DNA of 64,000 nt from Pantoea sp. CCBC3-3-1 (GCF_007981265.1 NZ_CP034363.1:124001-188000); one strand, 5' to 3'; counted from the first letter of the stretch, positions 38,423-46,773 are shown. Program-made: numbers and translations. Notes: generated from the sequence alone by a model not told the origin.

Positions 38423-39505
38423 ATGTCCTCTTTTACTCGCCCTTATCGTGATGGATTTGCCATGCCTGCGGAATGGGCTCCACAGCAGGCGGTTTGGATG
38501 ATCTGGCCTTATCGTCAGGATAACTGGCGGTCATCTGCACGGCCCGCACAGCAGGCATTTGCCTCTGTCGCCGCTGCTATTGCCCGAACAACATCGGTTT
38601 TTATGGCCGTTCCGGCTTCTGAAATGGTTCGTGCGCGCCAGGCTGTCTCTCCTTTGGTAACGCTTGTTGAAATGGAAAGTGATGATGCCTGGATGCGGGA
38701 TACCGGCCCAACAATTGTCGTGAACCAGCAGGGTGAACGCCGAGCGGTGAGCTGGACGTTTAATGCCTGGGGTGGGAAGCAGGGGGGATTATACGCCAGC
38801 TGGGAGCGCGATCAGGCCATTGCCGGGCAGGTTGCGGGTTATCACATGCTCCCCTGCTATAACGCCGATCTGGTGCTTGAAGGGGGATCGGTCCATACCG
38901 ATGGAGAGGGAACGTTACTTACCACGGCTGAGTGTCTGCTTCATCGGAATCGTAATCCGCAGCTGACGCAGTCTGAGATTGAGCAGGCACTGCGGGATTA
39001 TTTGGGAGTAGAAGCGATTATCTGGCTGCCGGAAGGGGTGTTCAACGACGAGACGAATGGCCATATTGATAATATATGCTGTTTTATTCGACCGGGAGAA
39101 GTGGCTTTGCACTGGACTGAGGATCGGCATGACCCACAATATACCCGCTCAGTTGCGGCTTTAAAGGTGCTGGAAGCGGCAACGGATGCCCGGGGACGTT
39201 CGCTGAAAATATGGAAAATACCCGCACCAGATCCGCTTTAAGCTACCGATGAGGAAACCCGCGGGTTGGTGCAAGGAACGGCAGCAAAACGTCAGGCGGG
39301 TGACCGGCTGGCCGGTTCTTATGTCAATTATCTGATCAGCAACGGGCAAATCATCTTTCCGTTACTGGACCCACAGACAGATCAGAAAGTTGAGGCGCTG
39401 TTCAGGGAGATCTATCCGGATCATCTTGTCACTGGCGTGCCTGCACGGGAAATTCTTCTCGGCGGAGGGAACATTCACTGTATTACACAACAGATACCGG
39501 CATAA
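38423..39505 (+). pseudogene. aguA: aguA, agmatine deiminase, interrupted by an in-frame TAA
   Basis: The frame from ATG 38423 encodes a typical agmatine deiminase (MRDTGP near residue 94, [17 protein letters not shown]) up to a TAA at 39239-39241, codon 273. The same frame continues without a shift through [20 protein letters not shown] and on to the conserved C-terminus [11 protein letters not shown], ending at 39505. The stop sits where the family has an aromatic residue after PDPL, so one base change (TAT or TAC to TAA) would explain it. The catalytic cysteine lies beyond the stop, so the 272-residue product should be inactive. Everything else looks fresh, suggesting a recent mutation. 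Confidence 0.9.
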
Positions 39506-39677
39506 CATTTGAGTTACAGCGAAGCTGCCTGACTTGTTACAGTGGCAATGTCAGGCACAGCGCAGCCTTCTTTACCTGTTATAAACCCCCACTCCCTTCA
39601 GGGATGAGCCGTCTAACGTAGTAATTCTTTTAGCCTTTTTGATCTTTTTTTATGCTGGAATTTAGCATTCGTTAAAA

Positions 39678-39697
39678 AGTATAGCCAAGGCTATACT
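39678..39697. promoter_or_regulatory. MntR-type operator upstream of mntP
   Basis: AGTATAGCC-AA-GGCTATACT is a perfect 9-bp-arm inverted repeat. It closely resembles the enteric MntR box (ATAGC-N-AAGGCTAT core) known at mntH and mntP. Its place 147 bp before a Mn2+ efflux gene supports Mn2+-MntR control. Confidence 0.85.
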
Positions 39698-39803
39698 CAA
39701 ATCCCTGATTTTACTGTCTTTTTTTATCAATGATCCCATGCTAGGATGCGTTCCTTATTAAGCCTCTTGCGCTTATTTTTTGTGCGAGAACTGTTCTTTT
39801 AAC

Positions 39804-39830
39804 GTTTGAGCGGTGTGTTCACCGTCAAAC
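39804..39830 (+). promoter_or_regulatory. Hairpin just upstream of the mntP start
   Basis: GTTTGA-g-CGGTG (39804-39815) pairs with CACCG-TCAAAC (39820-39830): 11 bp with one bulged G and a TGTT loop, ending 13 nt before the ATG, where no good Shine-Dalgarno is seen. It may affect mntP translation. Confidence 0.4.
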
Positions 39831-39843
39831 CGGTATAACTACA

Positions 39844-40413
39844 ATGAACCTATACGCAACCCTTATTCTGGCTTTTGGCATGTCGATGGACGCGTTCGCA
39901 GCAGCGATTGGCAAAGGTGCCTGCCTGCATCGTCCCAGCGTCAAAGAAGCACTTCGCACCGGATTAATTTTCGGCGTAATCGAAGCGCTGACGCCACTGA
40001 TTGGTTGGGCTGTAGGGATTGCTGCCAGTCGGTATGTGATGGCATGGGATCATTGGGTCGCTTTTACACTGCTGTTTGTGCTTGGCGCACGGATGATTGT
40101 GGAAGGTTTTCGAAAAAAAGAGGCTATTGAAGAGGCGCCAAATCGCCACGGCTTTTGGCTGTTAGCGACAACGGCGGTAGCAACCAGCCTGGACGCGATG
40201 GCGGTGGGTGTTGGTCTGGCATTCCTGCAGGTCAATATCATCACGACAGCATTGGCTATCGGCGCGTCCACTATGGTAATGGCGTCGGTGGGTATTTTGC
40301 TCGGTCGCTTCCTTGGGCCGGTGATGGGCAAGTGGGCGGAAATTTTCGGTGGCGTGGTGCTGATTGGCATTGGCACCAGCATCCTCGTCGATCATCTGGG
40401 CCTGCTCTCCTGA
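39844..40413 (+). CDS. mntP: MntP (YebN), manganese efflux pump
   Basis: A 189-residue inner-membrane protein with six hydrophobic helices in two repeats, each carrying the conserved acidic SLDA/SMDA motif: [15 protein letters not shown] (about residues 12-26) and [17 protein letters not shown] (about 113-129). It exports Mn2+ and protects against Mn2+ excess. The length equals enteric MntP. It is monocistronic and preceded by a strong MntR-type operator. Confidence 0.96.
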   Translation: MNLYATLILAFGMSMDAFAAAIGKGACLHRPSVKEALRTGLIFGVIEALTPLIGWAVGIAASRYVMAWDHWVAFTLLFVLGARMIVEGFRKKEAIEEAPNRHGFWLLATTAVATSLDAMAVGVGLAFLQVNIITTALAIGASTMVMASVGILLGRFLGPVMGKWAEIFGGVVLIGIGTSILVDHLGLLS

Positions 40414-40434
40414 CGGATCCAGCAGAACATCACC

Positions 40435-40475
40435 GCTGATTTTCTGCTGCAAATCAGCAGACTGGCATTTTTTTT
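40435..40475 (+). terminator. Terminator of mntP
   Basis: GCTGATTT (40435-40442) pairs with AAATCAGC (40451-40458), and a run of eight T follows at 40468-40475. The 9-nt gap between stem and T-run makes it suboptimal; CTGCTG/CAGCAG offers an alternative stem. Confidence 0.55.
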
Positions 40476-40605
40476 GCTATTTCACCTCTCAGCCTTATTC
40501 CTTCATTTTCTTTTACAAATCGCGCAAATTTGCATTTCTGTTTAACATTCGTTTAGGTTTTTCTTTGCATACTTATGCTGATTTTGTGATCCACTTCAAA
40601 TTTTG

Positions 40606-40634
40606 TTGCCTGAAAAACGGTCGTGTTGTATAAT
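40606..40634 (+). promoter_or_regulatory. Sigma-70 promoter of the AzuC-like gene
   Basis: TTGCCT (40606-40611), a 17-bp spacer and a perfect TATAAT (40629-40634). Transcription would begin near 40641, about 35 nt before the small ORF. Confidence 0.7.
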
Positions 40635-40675
40635 TTTTTTGCTATTTATTAACAGAATTTGAACTGGGATCCACA

Positions 40676-40753
40676 ATGAAAAGATTTTTTAACTACGTGT
40701 TTAGTTGTTACGTCGAAACGTTTAAACATGTACCGCCAGGCGCTATGTATTAA
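40676..40753 (+). CDS. azuC: AzuC-like 25-residue small protein
   Basis: ATG 40676 with GGGA 8 nt upstream encodes the 25-residue peptide beginning MKRFFNYVFSCYVETFKHVP and ending PGAMY. The segment TFKHVPPGAM matches the C-terminal half of E. coli AzuC (TFKDVPPGNM, as I recall it), a 28-residue amphipathic peptide that binds the membrane and GlpD, encoded on the dual-function RNA AzuCR. A strong promoter at 40606-40634 drives it, and about 215 bp of non-coding sequence follows, so a dual-function RNA is possible here too. Identity depends on a short match, but the motif is distinctive. Confidence 0.7.
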   Translation: MKRFFNYVFSCYVETFKHVPPGAMY

Positions 40754-40928
40754 TGGCGCTGGCCAGAAACCCTCGATAGCCGCGGTCAGGGACAGACCGA
40801 TGGTTATCACTTTTCCCGCCCTTATTTCCTGATTATTTTTATAAACTTCCGAAAAACCGCCGCCGTATCAACGGGGGGCAGCCTTTTCTCTCACTGTCGA
40901 AAAATCTGCGCTAAAACGAATAAAGTGG

Positions 40929-40961
40929 GTGGCCGGAACTGCCTGCCTGACGCCCGGCCAC
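40929..40961 (-). terminator. Hairpin after the minus-strand exported protein gene
   Basis: GTGGCCGG (40929-40936) and CCGGCCAC (40954-40961) form a perfect 8-bp stem, 8 nt beyond the stop of the gene at 40969-41316. Downstream on the minus strand is moderately T-rich. Confidence 0.5.
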
Positions 40962-40968
40962 GCAAAAA

Positions 40969-41316
40969 TTAATCCTGGCTTTGATACTCATCCAGCGTAG
41001 CGCTCTGGCACGCTTCCGGGTTTTGCCGTGCCTGCTGTTTCTGTTCCGCCCCAAGATTCATCCATGCCGCAACGACGGTTCTGGCTTCATCTTCATCGAA
41101 TTCTGATTTTTCTTGAGCAGAAGGTGACTGCCCTCGAGCGGCAAGCGCTTTCAGTTTAGCGATATAGCTGTCAGCCGACTCGGCGGATTTTTCCTGAGTG
41201 ACGAGCGTGCAGAGATTGGCAATATAGCCCTGTGCCGGATCGTCCGCATCAGACTCCGCGGCATGAGTCGCGCCAGTTACCGTCAGTGCAGCGAGCAGCA
41301 GCATAACTTTCTTCAT
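40969..41316 (-). CDS. Small exported protein, unknown
   Basis: A 115-residue protein with a clear signal peptide (MKKVMLLLAALTVTGATHA, cleavage after THA) and a mature part that is acidic, Ala/Gln-rich and helical with two cysteines (NLCTLV and PEACQS) that may form a disulfide. A strong AAGGAG ribosome site precedes the ATG. I do not recognise the family. It appears monocistronic. Confidence 0.7.
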   Translation of the reverse strand: MKKVMLLLAALTVTGATHAAESDADDPAQGYIANLCTLVTQEKSAESADSYIAKLKALAARGQSPSAQEKSEFDEDEARTVVAAWMNLGAEQKQQARQNPEACQSATLDEYQSQD

Positions 41317-41631
41317 GTTTGCTCCTTATTGAAAAATTTCATTGGGTACTGCGTAAGGATAGCGGATAACGATCTGTCGGCACCAGCAACAATGATTAAC
41401 GTCGTGCAGGAAACCCGCCGGGCATGGCTGAATGGATTGCAGGACAACATTTTACGGACTTTAACAACAGGGATAGTGACTTATAGCGGGGCGCTGTCCA
41501 AAAATTATTCGGGCCGAATAACCTAATCCTTGCCGGCCCGAATTTCCTCAAAATGAGGCAGATAGCGATTACTGGGATAGCGAATAATCAGCGCTTTCAA
41601 AGCGTAAATCGTAACGGTATTAAATGGTGAC
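41317..41631. other. 315-bp intergenic region
   Basis: This gap separates two leftward genes for exported proteins. It must hold the promoter of the gene ending at 40969. No gene, repeat or operator was recognised. Confidence 0.5.
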
Positions 41632-42084
41632 TTACTGCGGCAGCGCCGAAGAGTGGTGGGTAGAAATCAGCCATTTTTCACCGTTCCAGCTATAAGTGAA
41701 GGTATAGCGGGCGGCTGCCTGGCTGCCATCACCAAAGGTGAAGGTATAATGACCCGTATCAATCGCCTTATTGCATCCAAGACGAATAGTGCGGCTGTCG
41801 ATTTTACCAACAGGTTTTTTTGCCAGAAACTTTTCAAAGTAATCAATACGTTCTGCGTCCGTCAGGCGAGCTTTATCTGACAGTGTGGGTAATAAAACAG
41901 CATCACTTAAATAATTTTCAGAAACGGTTTTGGCATCGCCAGTTTGCAAGGAGTCGTTCCAGCGATCAAACATTGCGGCAACTTCTGATTCGTTCATTTT
42001 AACGCATGATGTGCTGTCCTGAGCAAAAGCAACGGTGCTGCTAAGCACGCCCGCAATCATCAAACCAATTAGCCCTGCTTTCAT
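41632..42084 (-). CDS. Exported SnoaL/DUF4440-like (NTF2-fold) protein
   Basis: A 150-residue protein with a signal peptide (cleavage after AFA, residue 21) and a cone-shaped NTF2-like fold predicted from the pattern AAMFDRWNDSLQTGDAKTVS, then YLSDAVLLPTLSDKARLT, and the C-terminal strands YTFTYSWNGEKWLISTHHSS. This matches the SgcJ/EcaC or CaMKII-association-like domain family. The ligand is unknown. GGAG precedes the ATG. Two cysteines (residues about 27 and 104) could pair in the periplasm. Confidence 0.75.
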   Translation of the reverse strand: MKAGLIGLMIAGVLSSTVAFAQDSTSCVKMNESEVAAMFDRWNDSLQTGDAKTVSENYLSDAVLLPTLSDKARLTDAERIDYFEKFLAKKPVGKIDSRTIRLGCNKAIDTGHYTFTFGDGSQAAARYTFTYSWNGEKWLISTHHSSALPQ

Positions 42085-42320
42085 TTTTTTCTCCGTTTAT
42101 TCATATCCGTAATGGTGATTAAGATAACAAATATAATTAAATGGGCATTAAATATTGGGCTTAGCCAGCCTGTTTTTACATTAATAAATATTATTGGCGT
42201 TATTGATTTGTTTTTTTGGGGAGGGCCGTAATTTAAATTTAGACTGGATGTTTTATTTATATTAAAAATAAATATGAGTTGTTGGTTTTTTTAGGAGGTT
42301 TTCTACAAGGGTTTTTTCTG

Positions 42321-42358
42321 AAAAAATGCCGTAATCGGTTATGCGACCGAAAACGGCA
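42321..42358 (-). terminator. Terminator of the rhamnogalacturonide operon
   Basis: On the minus strand TGCCGT and TCGGT pair with ACCGA and ACGGCA, followed by six T (A-run 42321-42326 on the plus strand). It begins about 10 nt after the stop of the last operon gene. Confidence 0.85.
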
Positions 42359-42367
42359 CAGGATTTA

Positions 42368-43009
42368 TCAGTGCTGAAGGAGCTGTTTTACCCAGGCAAT
42401 GATTTCGGCATCTTTACCCTGTTCAAACAAACACTGCTGGAAGCGTTTACCACCAACGGCCGTTTTGACCAGTTCCGGATCGATAGCGCGCAGCGTATCC
42501 AAATAATTATCTTTTATTACCGCGCTTTTCACCTGGTTCAGGATGCCAGCGTTGCGAACCTGAGGCTCTTTGCGCTCGACGGGATAACCTTCGCCTTTGC
42601 GCCCGGTAAACGCCTTCTCAAATATATAGCGGACGTTCAGTTCGGCACCCCAGCCAAAGCCTTTGGCGAAGGGCAGTGAAAGCGCGTTGCCGTTATTGAT
42701 CTGTGCGAACAGAAAAGCGTCTGCCGGATCGATGCAATAGCCGCAAACTACGCCAGGGTGAATATTCAGTGACATTAACGCTCCCTGACCGGTTCCGCAG
42801 CCAGTAACAACAAAATCAACGGCTTTTGCATTTAATAGAATGCTGGCCATGATCCCAAGATGAATGTAGGTCAGGTGATGATCCTGTTCATCGCTCATGC
42901 CAACGTTGTATACGGCATCTTTGTTTTCGCTCGCTACTGCCTGTAGCTGCTGTAATACCAGCGCATTTTTGCCCGCCTGGCTATTTTCCATCATCAGTGC
43001 AATATTCAT
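42368..43009 (-). CDS. RpiB/LacA/LacB-family sugar isomerase (DhuI-like, candidate KduI substitute)
   Basis: A 213-residue isomerase of the RpiB/LacAB fold. The family core is visible: VDFVVTGCGTGQGALMSLN (about residues 64-82) with the catalytic cysteine region, and CGYCIDPADAFLFAQINNGNALSL (read as about residues 88-111). The C-terminal extension (about residues 110-213) is longer than in RpiB. Proteins of this size and type are known in streptococci (DhuI) to isomerise the unsaturated-uronate product DKI to DKII, the step done by KduI elsewhere. Last gene of the operon with KduD, directly downstream. No kduI is in the window, so a replacement role is likely but inferred. Confidence 0.75.
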   Translation of the reverse strand: MNIALMMENSQAGKNALVLQQLQAVASENKDAVYNVGMSDEQDHHLTYIHLGIMASILLNAKAVDFVVTGCGTGQGALMSLNIHPGVVCGYCIDPADAFLFAQINNGNALSLPFAKGFGWGAELNVRYIFEKAFTGRKGEGYPVERKEPQVRNAGILNQVKSAVIKDNYLDTLRAIDPELVKTAVGGKRFQQCLFEQGKDAEIIAWVKQLLQH

Positions 43010-43054
43010 GTTTTCTCCTGCATTCAGCCTGTTTTGTTAATGAGAAGCGCGCTA

Positions 43055-43816
43055 TTAACGCGCGAGCCAGCCGCCGTCTACGGCGAGGGTATAACCGTTG
43101 ATATAATCGGAAGCCGGTGAAGCAAGAAAAACGACCGGCCCCATTAAATCTTCAGGGCGTCCCCAGCGCCCGGCAGGGATACGCGCCAGGATCTCCGCAC
43201 TGCGGTCTTCATCCTGACGCAGCTGCTCGGTGTTGTTAGTGGTCATATAGCCAGGAGCCAATGCATTGACGTTAATACGGTGTTTGGCCCATTCGTTTGC
43301 CAGCTGGCGAGTCAGCCCCATTACCGCACTTTTGGAGGCGGTATAAGAGGGTACGCGGACACCGCCCTGGAAAGAGAGCATTGAGGCAATATTGATAATT
43401 TTGCCGCCGCGCCCCTGTTTAATAAACTGGCGCGCCGCCAGCTGCGATAAAAAGAACAGCGTTTTGACGTTAACGTTCATTACGTCATCCCAATCCTGCT
43501 CGCTGAAGCTTAACGCCTCATCACGTCTGATAAGGCCGGCATTGTTGACCAGGATATCAATGCTTCCCATCTCCTCAACCGCACGTTCCACTAGCGATGG
43601 CAATTCGTCCTGCCGCGTGAGGTCGGCTTTCAGACTGAGAAAGCGTCGCCCCATCGCGGTGACTTGAGCAGCAGTATCGTGCGGCTCGCTGCGATTAATC
43701 GCCACAATGTCGCAGCCAGCCTGTGCCAGGCCGGTTGCCATGCTTTTCCCTAAGCCGGTATTACATCCGGTGACGATCGCCACCTTTCCATGTAGAGAAA
43801 AATCATTCAGGATCAT
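43055..43816 (-). CDS. kduD: KduD, 2-dehydro-3-deoxy-D-gluconate 5-dehydrogenase
   Basis: A 253-residue short-chain dehydrogenase reducing 2,5-diketo-3-deoxygluconate to 2-keto-3-deoxygluconate with NAD(P)H. The cofactor motif TGCNTGLGKSMATGL (residues 16-30), NNAG (about 90-93) and the catalytic YTASKSAVMGL (tyrosine about 157) are present, with the KduD-typical C-terminus GYTLAVDGGWLAR. GAGG precedes the start. It is third in the four-gene operon and supplies KDG for KdgK at 18 kb. Confidence 0.92.
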   Translation of the reverse strand: MILNDFSLHGKVAIVTGCNTGLGKSMATGLAQAGCDIVAINRSEPHDTAAQVTAMGRRFLSLKADLTRQDELPSLVERAVEEMGSIDILVNNAGLIRRDEALSFSEQDWDDVMNVNVKTLFFLSQLAARQFIKQGRGGKIINIASMLSFQGGVRVPSYTASKSAVMGLTRQLANEWAKHRINVNALAPGYMTTNNTEQLRQDEDRSAEILARIPAGRWGRPEDLMGPVVFLASPASDYINGYTLAVDGGWLAR

Positions 43817-43829
43817 GCGGTTTCCTCAT

Positions 43830-44969
43830 TTACAGATAGACGTGCAGGTATTCCACCAGACACAGGATCGCCATCGCCTGGCCATAAGGCATTGAGGTGA
43901 GTGGAATCTGGCGGTAGAAATCGAGGTCTTTACCCATGCCTGTCCCAAAGGAAACCTGGGTCAGTTCACCTTCAGAATTAATCTTGGAAATCAGTCCTTT
44001 AATCGCCTTTTCCGCTACGGCGATATAGCGGGGATCGGCGCAGTGACGTCGTGCGGCTTTTAACATGCCGAAGGCAAAGCCAGCCGTCGCAGAGGCTTCA
44101 AGATAGGAGTTCGGGTCATCAAGCAGCGTGTGCCACAGACCGCTTTCATCCTGGCATTTTTCCAGTGCGGCCAGCTGGCGAGACAGTACCTGTTGTAAAA
44201 AGCGTCGGGTTGCATCCTTTTCAGGCAGTTCAAGCAGCTCGACGAATTCCGGAATAACAATGGTCAGCCAGCTGTTGCCTCGCGCCCAGCGAGCATTGGC
44301 AAAATTATGGTGGCCATCGAACGTCCAACCGTGGAACCACAGCCCGGTTTCCTTATCCATCAGATGCTGAATATGCAGCAGGAACTGATACTTGGCCTCT
44401 TCTATATAATCCTGGCGGTTTAACAGCTTGCCGATCTTCGCTAACGGCAGTACGGTCATCATTAGCGTGTCGTCCCACAGCTGCTGATGATTCTCTTCCG
44501 CCAGCGTGATGTGCTGCAAACCCGCCATATCGGTACGCGGCATGGCATGCATGATCCAGTCTGCCCAGCTTTCCAGATAGGGCAGCCAGCGCGGATCGCG
44601 GGTTTCTTCATAACGGTAGGCCAGCGTCAAAAAAGGGCAAACCGTGTTGACGTTGCGGGTCGTTGACCCTTCAGCAAAACGGTCGCGGAACCAGTTATCA
44701 ATAATGGCGCGCAGTCTGTCGTCACCCGTTTGTTGGTAGTAGTGGTGAATGCCGTACAGGCCAATACCGTGCGTCCATTCCCATCCTGCCCAACCTTTCG
44801 TATCAATGACTCTGCCATCATCCAGCCGCAGCAAAAACTCGCCGGTTTCGTCGGTTATATTCACCAGATTATCCACCAGCTTGTTAATCAGCTGATGGAG
44901 CTCATTGCTGGAGATAAACCGTTCTGGCTGGCACAGAAGCGGGCTATGTTTTACTGGGTATACGACCAT
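43830..44969 (-). CDS. rhiN: GH105 unsaturated rhamnogalacturonyl hydrolase
   Basis: A 379-residue cytosolic (alpha/alpha)6-barrel enzyme of family GH88/GH105, which releases the unsaturated galacturonyl unit from rhamnogalacturonan disaccharides. Features include GWAGWEWTHGIGLYGIHHYY (about residues 59-78), RGNSWLTIVIPEFVEL (about 229-244) and a C-terminal YGQAMAILCLVEYL. There is no signal peptide, so it acts after import. It lies between the transporter gene (30 bp upstream) and kduD (13 bp downstream). It corresponds to RhiN/YteR-type enzymes; the products are rhamnose and DKI. Confidence 0.9.
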   Translation of the reverse strand: MVVYPVKHSPLLCQPERFISSNELHQLINKLVDNLVNITDETGEFLLRLDDGRVIDTKGWAGWEWTHGIGLYGIHHYYQQTGDDRLRAIIDNWFRDRFAEGSTTRNVNTVCPFLTLAYRYEETRDPRWLPYLESWADWIMHAMPRTDMAGLQHITLAEENHQQLWDDTLMMTVLPLAKIGKLLNRQDYIEEAKYQFLLHIQHLMDKETGLWFHGWTFDGHHNFANARWARGNSWLTIVIPEFVELLELPEKDATRRFLQQVLSRQLAALEKCQDESGLWHTLLDDPNSYLEASATAGFAFGMLKAARRHCADPRYIAVAEKAIKGLISKINSEGELTQVSFGTGMGKDLDFYRQIPLTSMPYGQAMAILCLVEYLHVYL

Positions 44970-44999
44970 AATTACCTGTCCTCGTGGATCTGAAGTTGA

Positions 45000-46595
45000 C
45001 TATAAATGTGTTAAGCGATCGTCTGGGTTATCCATTCCCGCTTCGACGGCCCGGCTGGAAAGCGGACTTACCGCGGGCTTATTACGGTTCAGATAACCAA
45101 TATTGTTATTTCCCCACAGCGATTCATAAGGCATGCCCGATAGCATTTCGACGGTGGCTCTTGCCTGAGGAGTGATGTTGTCCGGCACGACATTACCTGC
45201 CGCACGCATTTTTTCCGTTTCTTCTCGCAGAATCTGATGCGTTTTGAGGTTCAGCCGGAAGCGAAGGGAGATTAAAAAGCCCATCAGCAGCATGACCAGC
45301 GTACCGCCGCAGAGAATCAGCAGAATGGCGTGGCTGACGCCTGGAGCCTGCTCGGTTTTACCTGCGACAAAGCCGGAGAGCTGCATCAGAATCCCAACCA
45401 GCATGACCGCTCCCGCCTGTGAGGCTTTACGTGTCAGCGTCATGATCCCGGCAAAAATACCTTCACGGCGCTGGCCGGTAATAACTTCATCAACGTCAGC
45501 GATGTAGGTATAGATATTCCATGGGACATAATTAATACCGCCACGGCCCAGACCTGCAACGGCTGAAATCAGCAGCAGCAGTGAGAAAACATCGCTCATC
45601 CCGCTGTAATAAAGTACGCCGTAAGACAGTGTGCTCAGGCCAAACAACACGACGACGATGCGATAAGAAGGGGCAGGCCCGATACGAATACAGAGCGGGA
45701 TCATGCCAATAACGGCAACAAATTGCAGAATGGCCATCGTGCCCATCAGGTTTGAGGCTACGGTCGCCTCCTGCATCAGCACAAACACCACGTAATAAGT
45801 GAAGACCGCGTTAAAGACATCCTGTGCGATATATCCACCCAGATACATACCGATATGCTGACGGAAAATACGGATACGCAGTGTTGAAGTGAGCTCAACT
45901 CCCAGTCGTCTCAGACTTTGTCCCAACGTCAGCTTCTGCTGCTCGGCTTCCAGTGCAGCGGCAGATTTTTTCTCGGCAGGACGTTCCCAGGTAAAGAAAT
46001 AGACCAACGTCAGGACTATTGCGCACAGGACCGAGAAGACGAGGCTGGAATAAAAGAAAGAGAGCGGATTATTTTTGCCAAAGTAACTTAATAAAATGCC
46101 GGGTAAGAAGGCCGCAAGGATGGCAGAAAGCTGGGCCAGCGCGATGCGAGCACCGGAGAATTTGGTTTTCTCTTTGAAGTCATCGGTCATTTCCGGCACC
46201 AGCGTTTCGTAAGGTACCAGAATGGAGGTATAGACCACCTCAAACACCAGATATGTCAGCAGGTAGTAGATGTAGGTCATATCGCCCAGCCACATCAGGC
46301 TGTAAGTAAAGACCAACGGAATACCGGTAAGGATAAAGAATTTACGTCGGCCAAAGCGTTTACCCAGCCAGGTGGAGCCAAAATGGTCGGTCAGATAGCC
46401 CATCAGCGGGCTGGCGACGCCGTCGACCACGCGGGCCAGAGCAAAAATTGATGTGGCTTCTATCGGGCTAAGGCCGCAAAAAGTCGTATAAAAATAGAGA
46501 AGCCAGGCCGAAGTCAGGGCCATTGTGCCCGCACCAAGAAAATCCCCTGATCCATAGGCGAGATAATTAAGCGTTCCTGGTTTACGTATCGTCAT
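45000..46595 (-). CDS. rhiT: RhiT-like rhamnogalacturonide transporter (GPH/MFS family)
   Basis: A 531-residue, 12-helix sugar:cation symporter of the glycoside-pentoside-hexuronide type. The N-terminal MTIRKPGTLNYLAYGSGDFL and the loop GKRFGRRKFFILTGIPLVFT (about residues 70-89) are typical. A long hydrophilic C-terminal tail (about residues 465-531) follows the last helix. I choose the ATG at 46595 because AGGA lies 9 nt upstream; the ATG at 46604 would overlap that site, and the frame is open to 46823. First gene of the operon, 160 bp downstream of a KdgR-like box. Confidence 0.87.
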   Translation of the reverse strand: MTIRKPGTLNYLAYGSGDFLGAGTMALTSAWLLYFYTTFCGLSPIEATSIFALARVVDGVASPLMGYLTDHFGSTWLGKRFGRRKFFILTGIPLVFTYSLMWLGDMTYIYYLLTYLVFEVVYTSILVPYETLVPEMTDDFKEKTKFSGARIALAQLSAILAAFLPGILLSYFGKNNPLSFFYSSLVFSVLCAIVLTLVYFFTWERPAEKKSAAALEAEQQKLTLGQSLRRLGVELTSTLRIRIFRQHIGMYLGGYIAQDVFNAVFTYYVVFVLMQEATVASNLMGTMAILQFVAVIGMIPLCIRIGPAPSYRIVVVLFGLSTLSYGVLYYSGMSDVFSLLLLISAVAGLGRGGINYVPWNIYTYIADVDEVITGQRREGIFAGIMTLTRKASQAGAVMLVGILMQLSGFVAGKTEQAPGVSHAILLILCGGTLVMLLMGFLISLRFRLNLKTHQILREETEKMRAAGNVVPDNITPQARATVEMLSGMPYESLWGNNNIGYLNRNKPAVSPLSSRAVEAGMDNPDDRLTHL

Positions 46596-46754
46596 AGTGT
46601 CCATTCCTGATAAGCCAATATGCAAAGCCCGGCTGTATGTCGGGAGATGGGTGTACGTTAGATTCATGGCGACCAGAAAACCTTTGCGATTTTGCCAACC
46701 GGATCTGAGAAATGGCGATAAGTAGAAGATAAAGAGTGCTGAGTTCACCAATTT

Positions 46755-46773
46755 AATAAAATGCTGTTTCATT
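46755..46773 (-). promoter_or_regulatory. KdgR-like operator of the rhiT-rhiN-kduD operon
   Basis: AATAAAATGCTGTTTCATT fits the palindromic KdgR consensus AATRAAAYRNYRTTTYATT at all but one position. It lies in the divergent region between rhiT and adhP, 160 bp before the rhiT start. Confidence 0.78.

Larger units (their letters stand above)
39506..39843. other. 338-bp mntP upstream region
   Basis: It contains the MntR-type palindrome and a start-proximal hairpin listed separately, in an otherwise AT-rich sequence with several T-runs. I could not find the conserved core of a yybP-ykoY Mn2+ riboswitch. Confidence 0.5.

Noticed and set aside
39266..39505. Separate gene for the C-terminal part of agmatine deiminase
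   Set aside because: It is the same frame as aguA beyond the stop codon, and the fragment alone could not be active. Annotated as part of the pseudogene.
39701..39843. yybP-ykoY Mn2+ riboswitch upstream of mntP
   Set aside because: Expected by analogy with E. coli, but the conserved core motifs could not be found by eye. Left as an open check.
41263..41526. An 87-codon plus-strand ORF between two exported-protein genes
   Set aside because: It overlaps the signal-peptide region of the minus-strand gene antisense, with no ribosome site or recognisable sequence.
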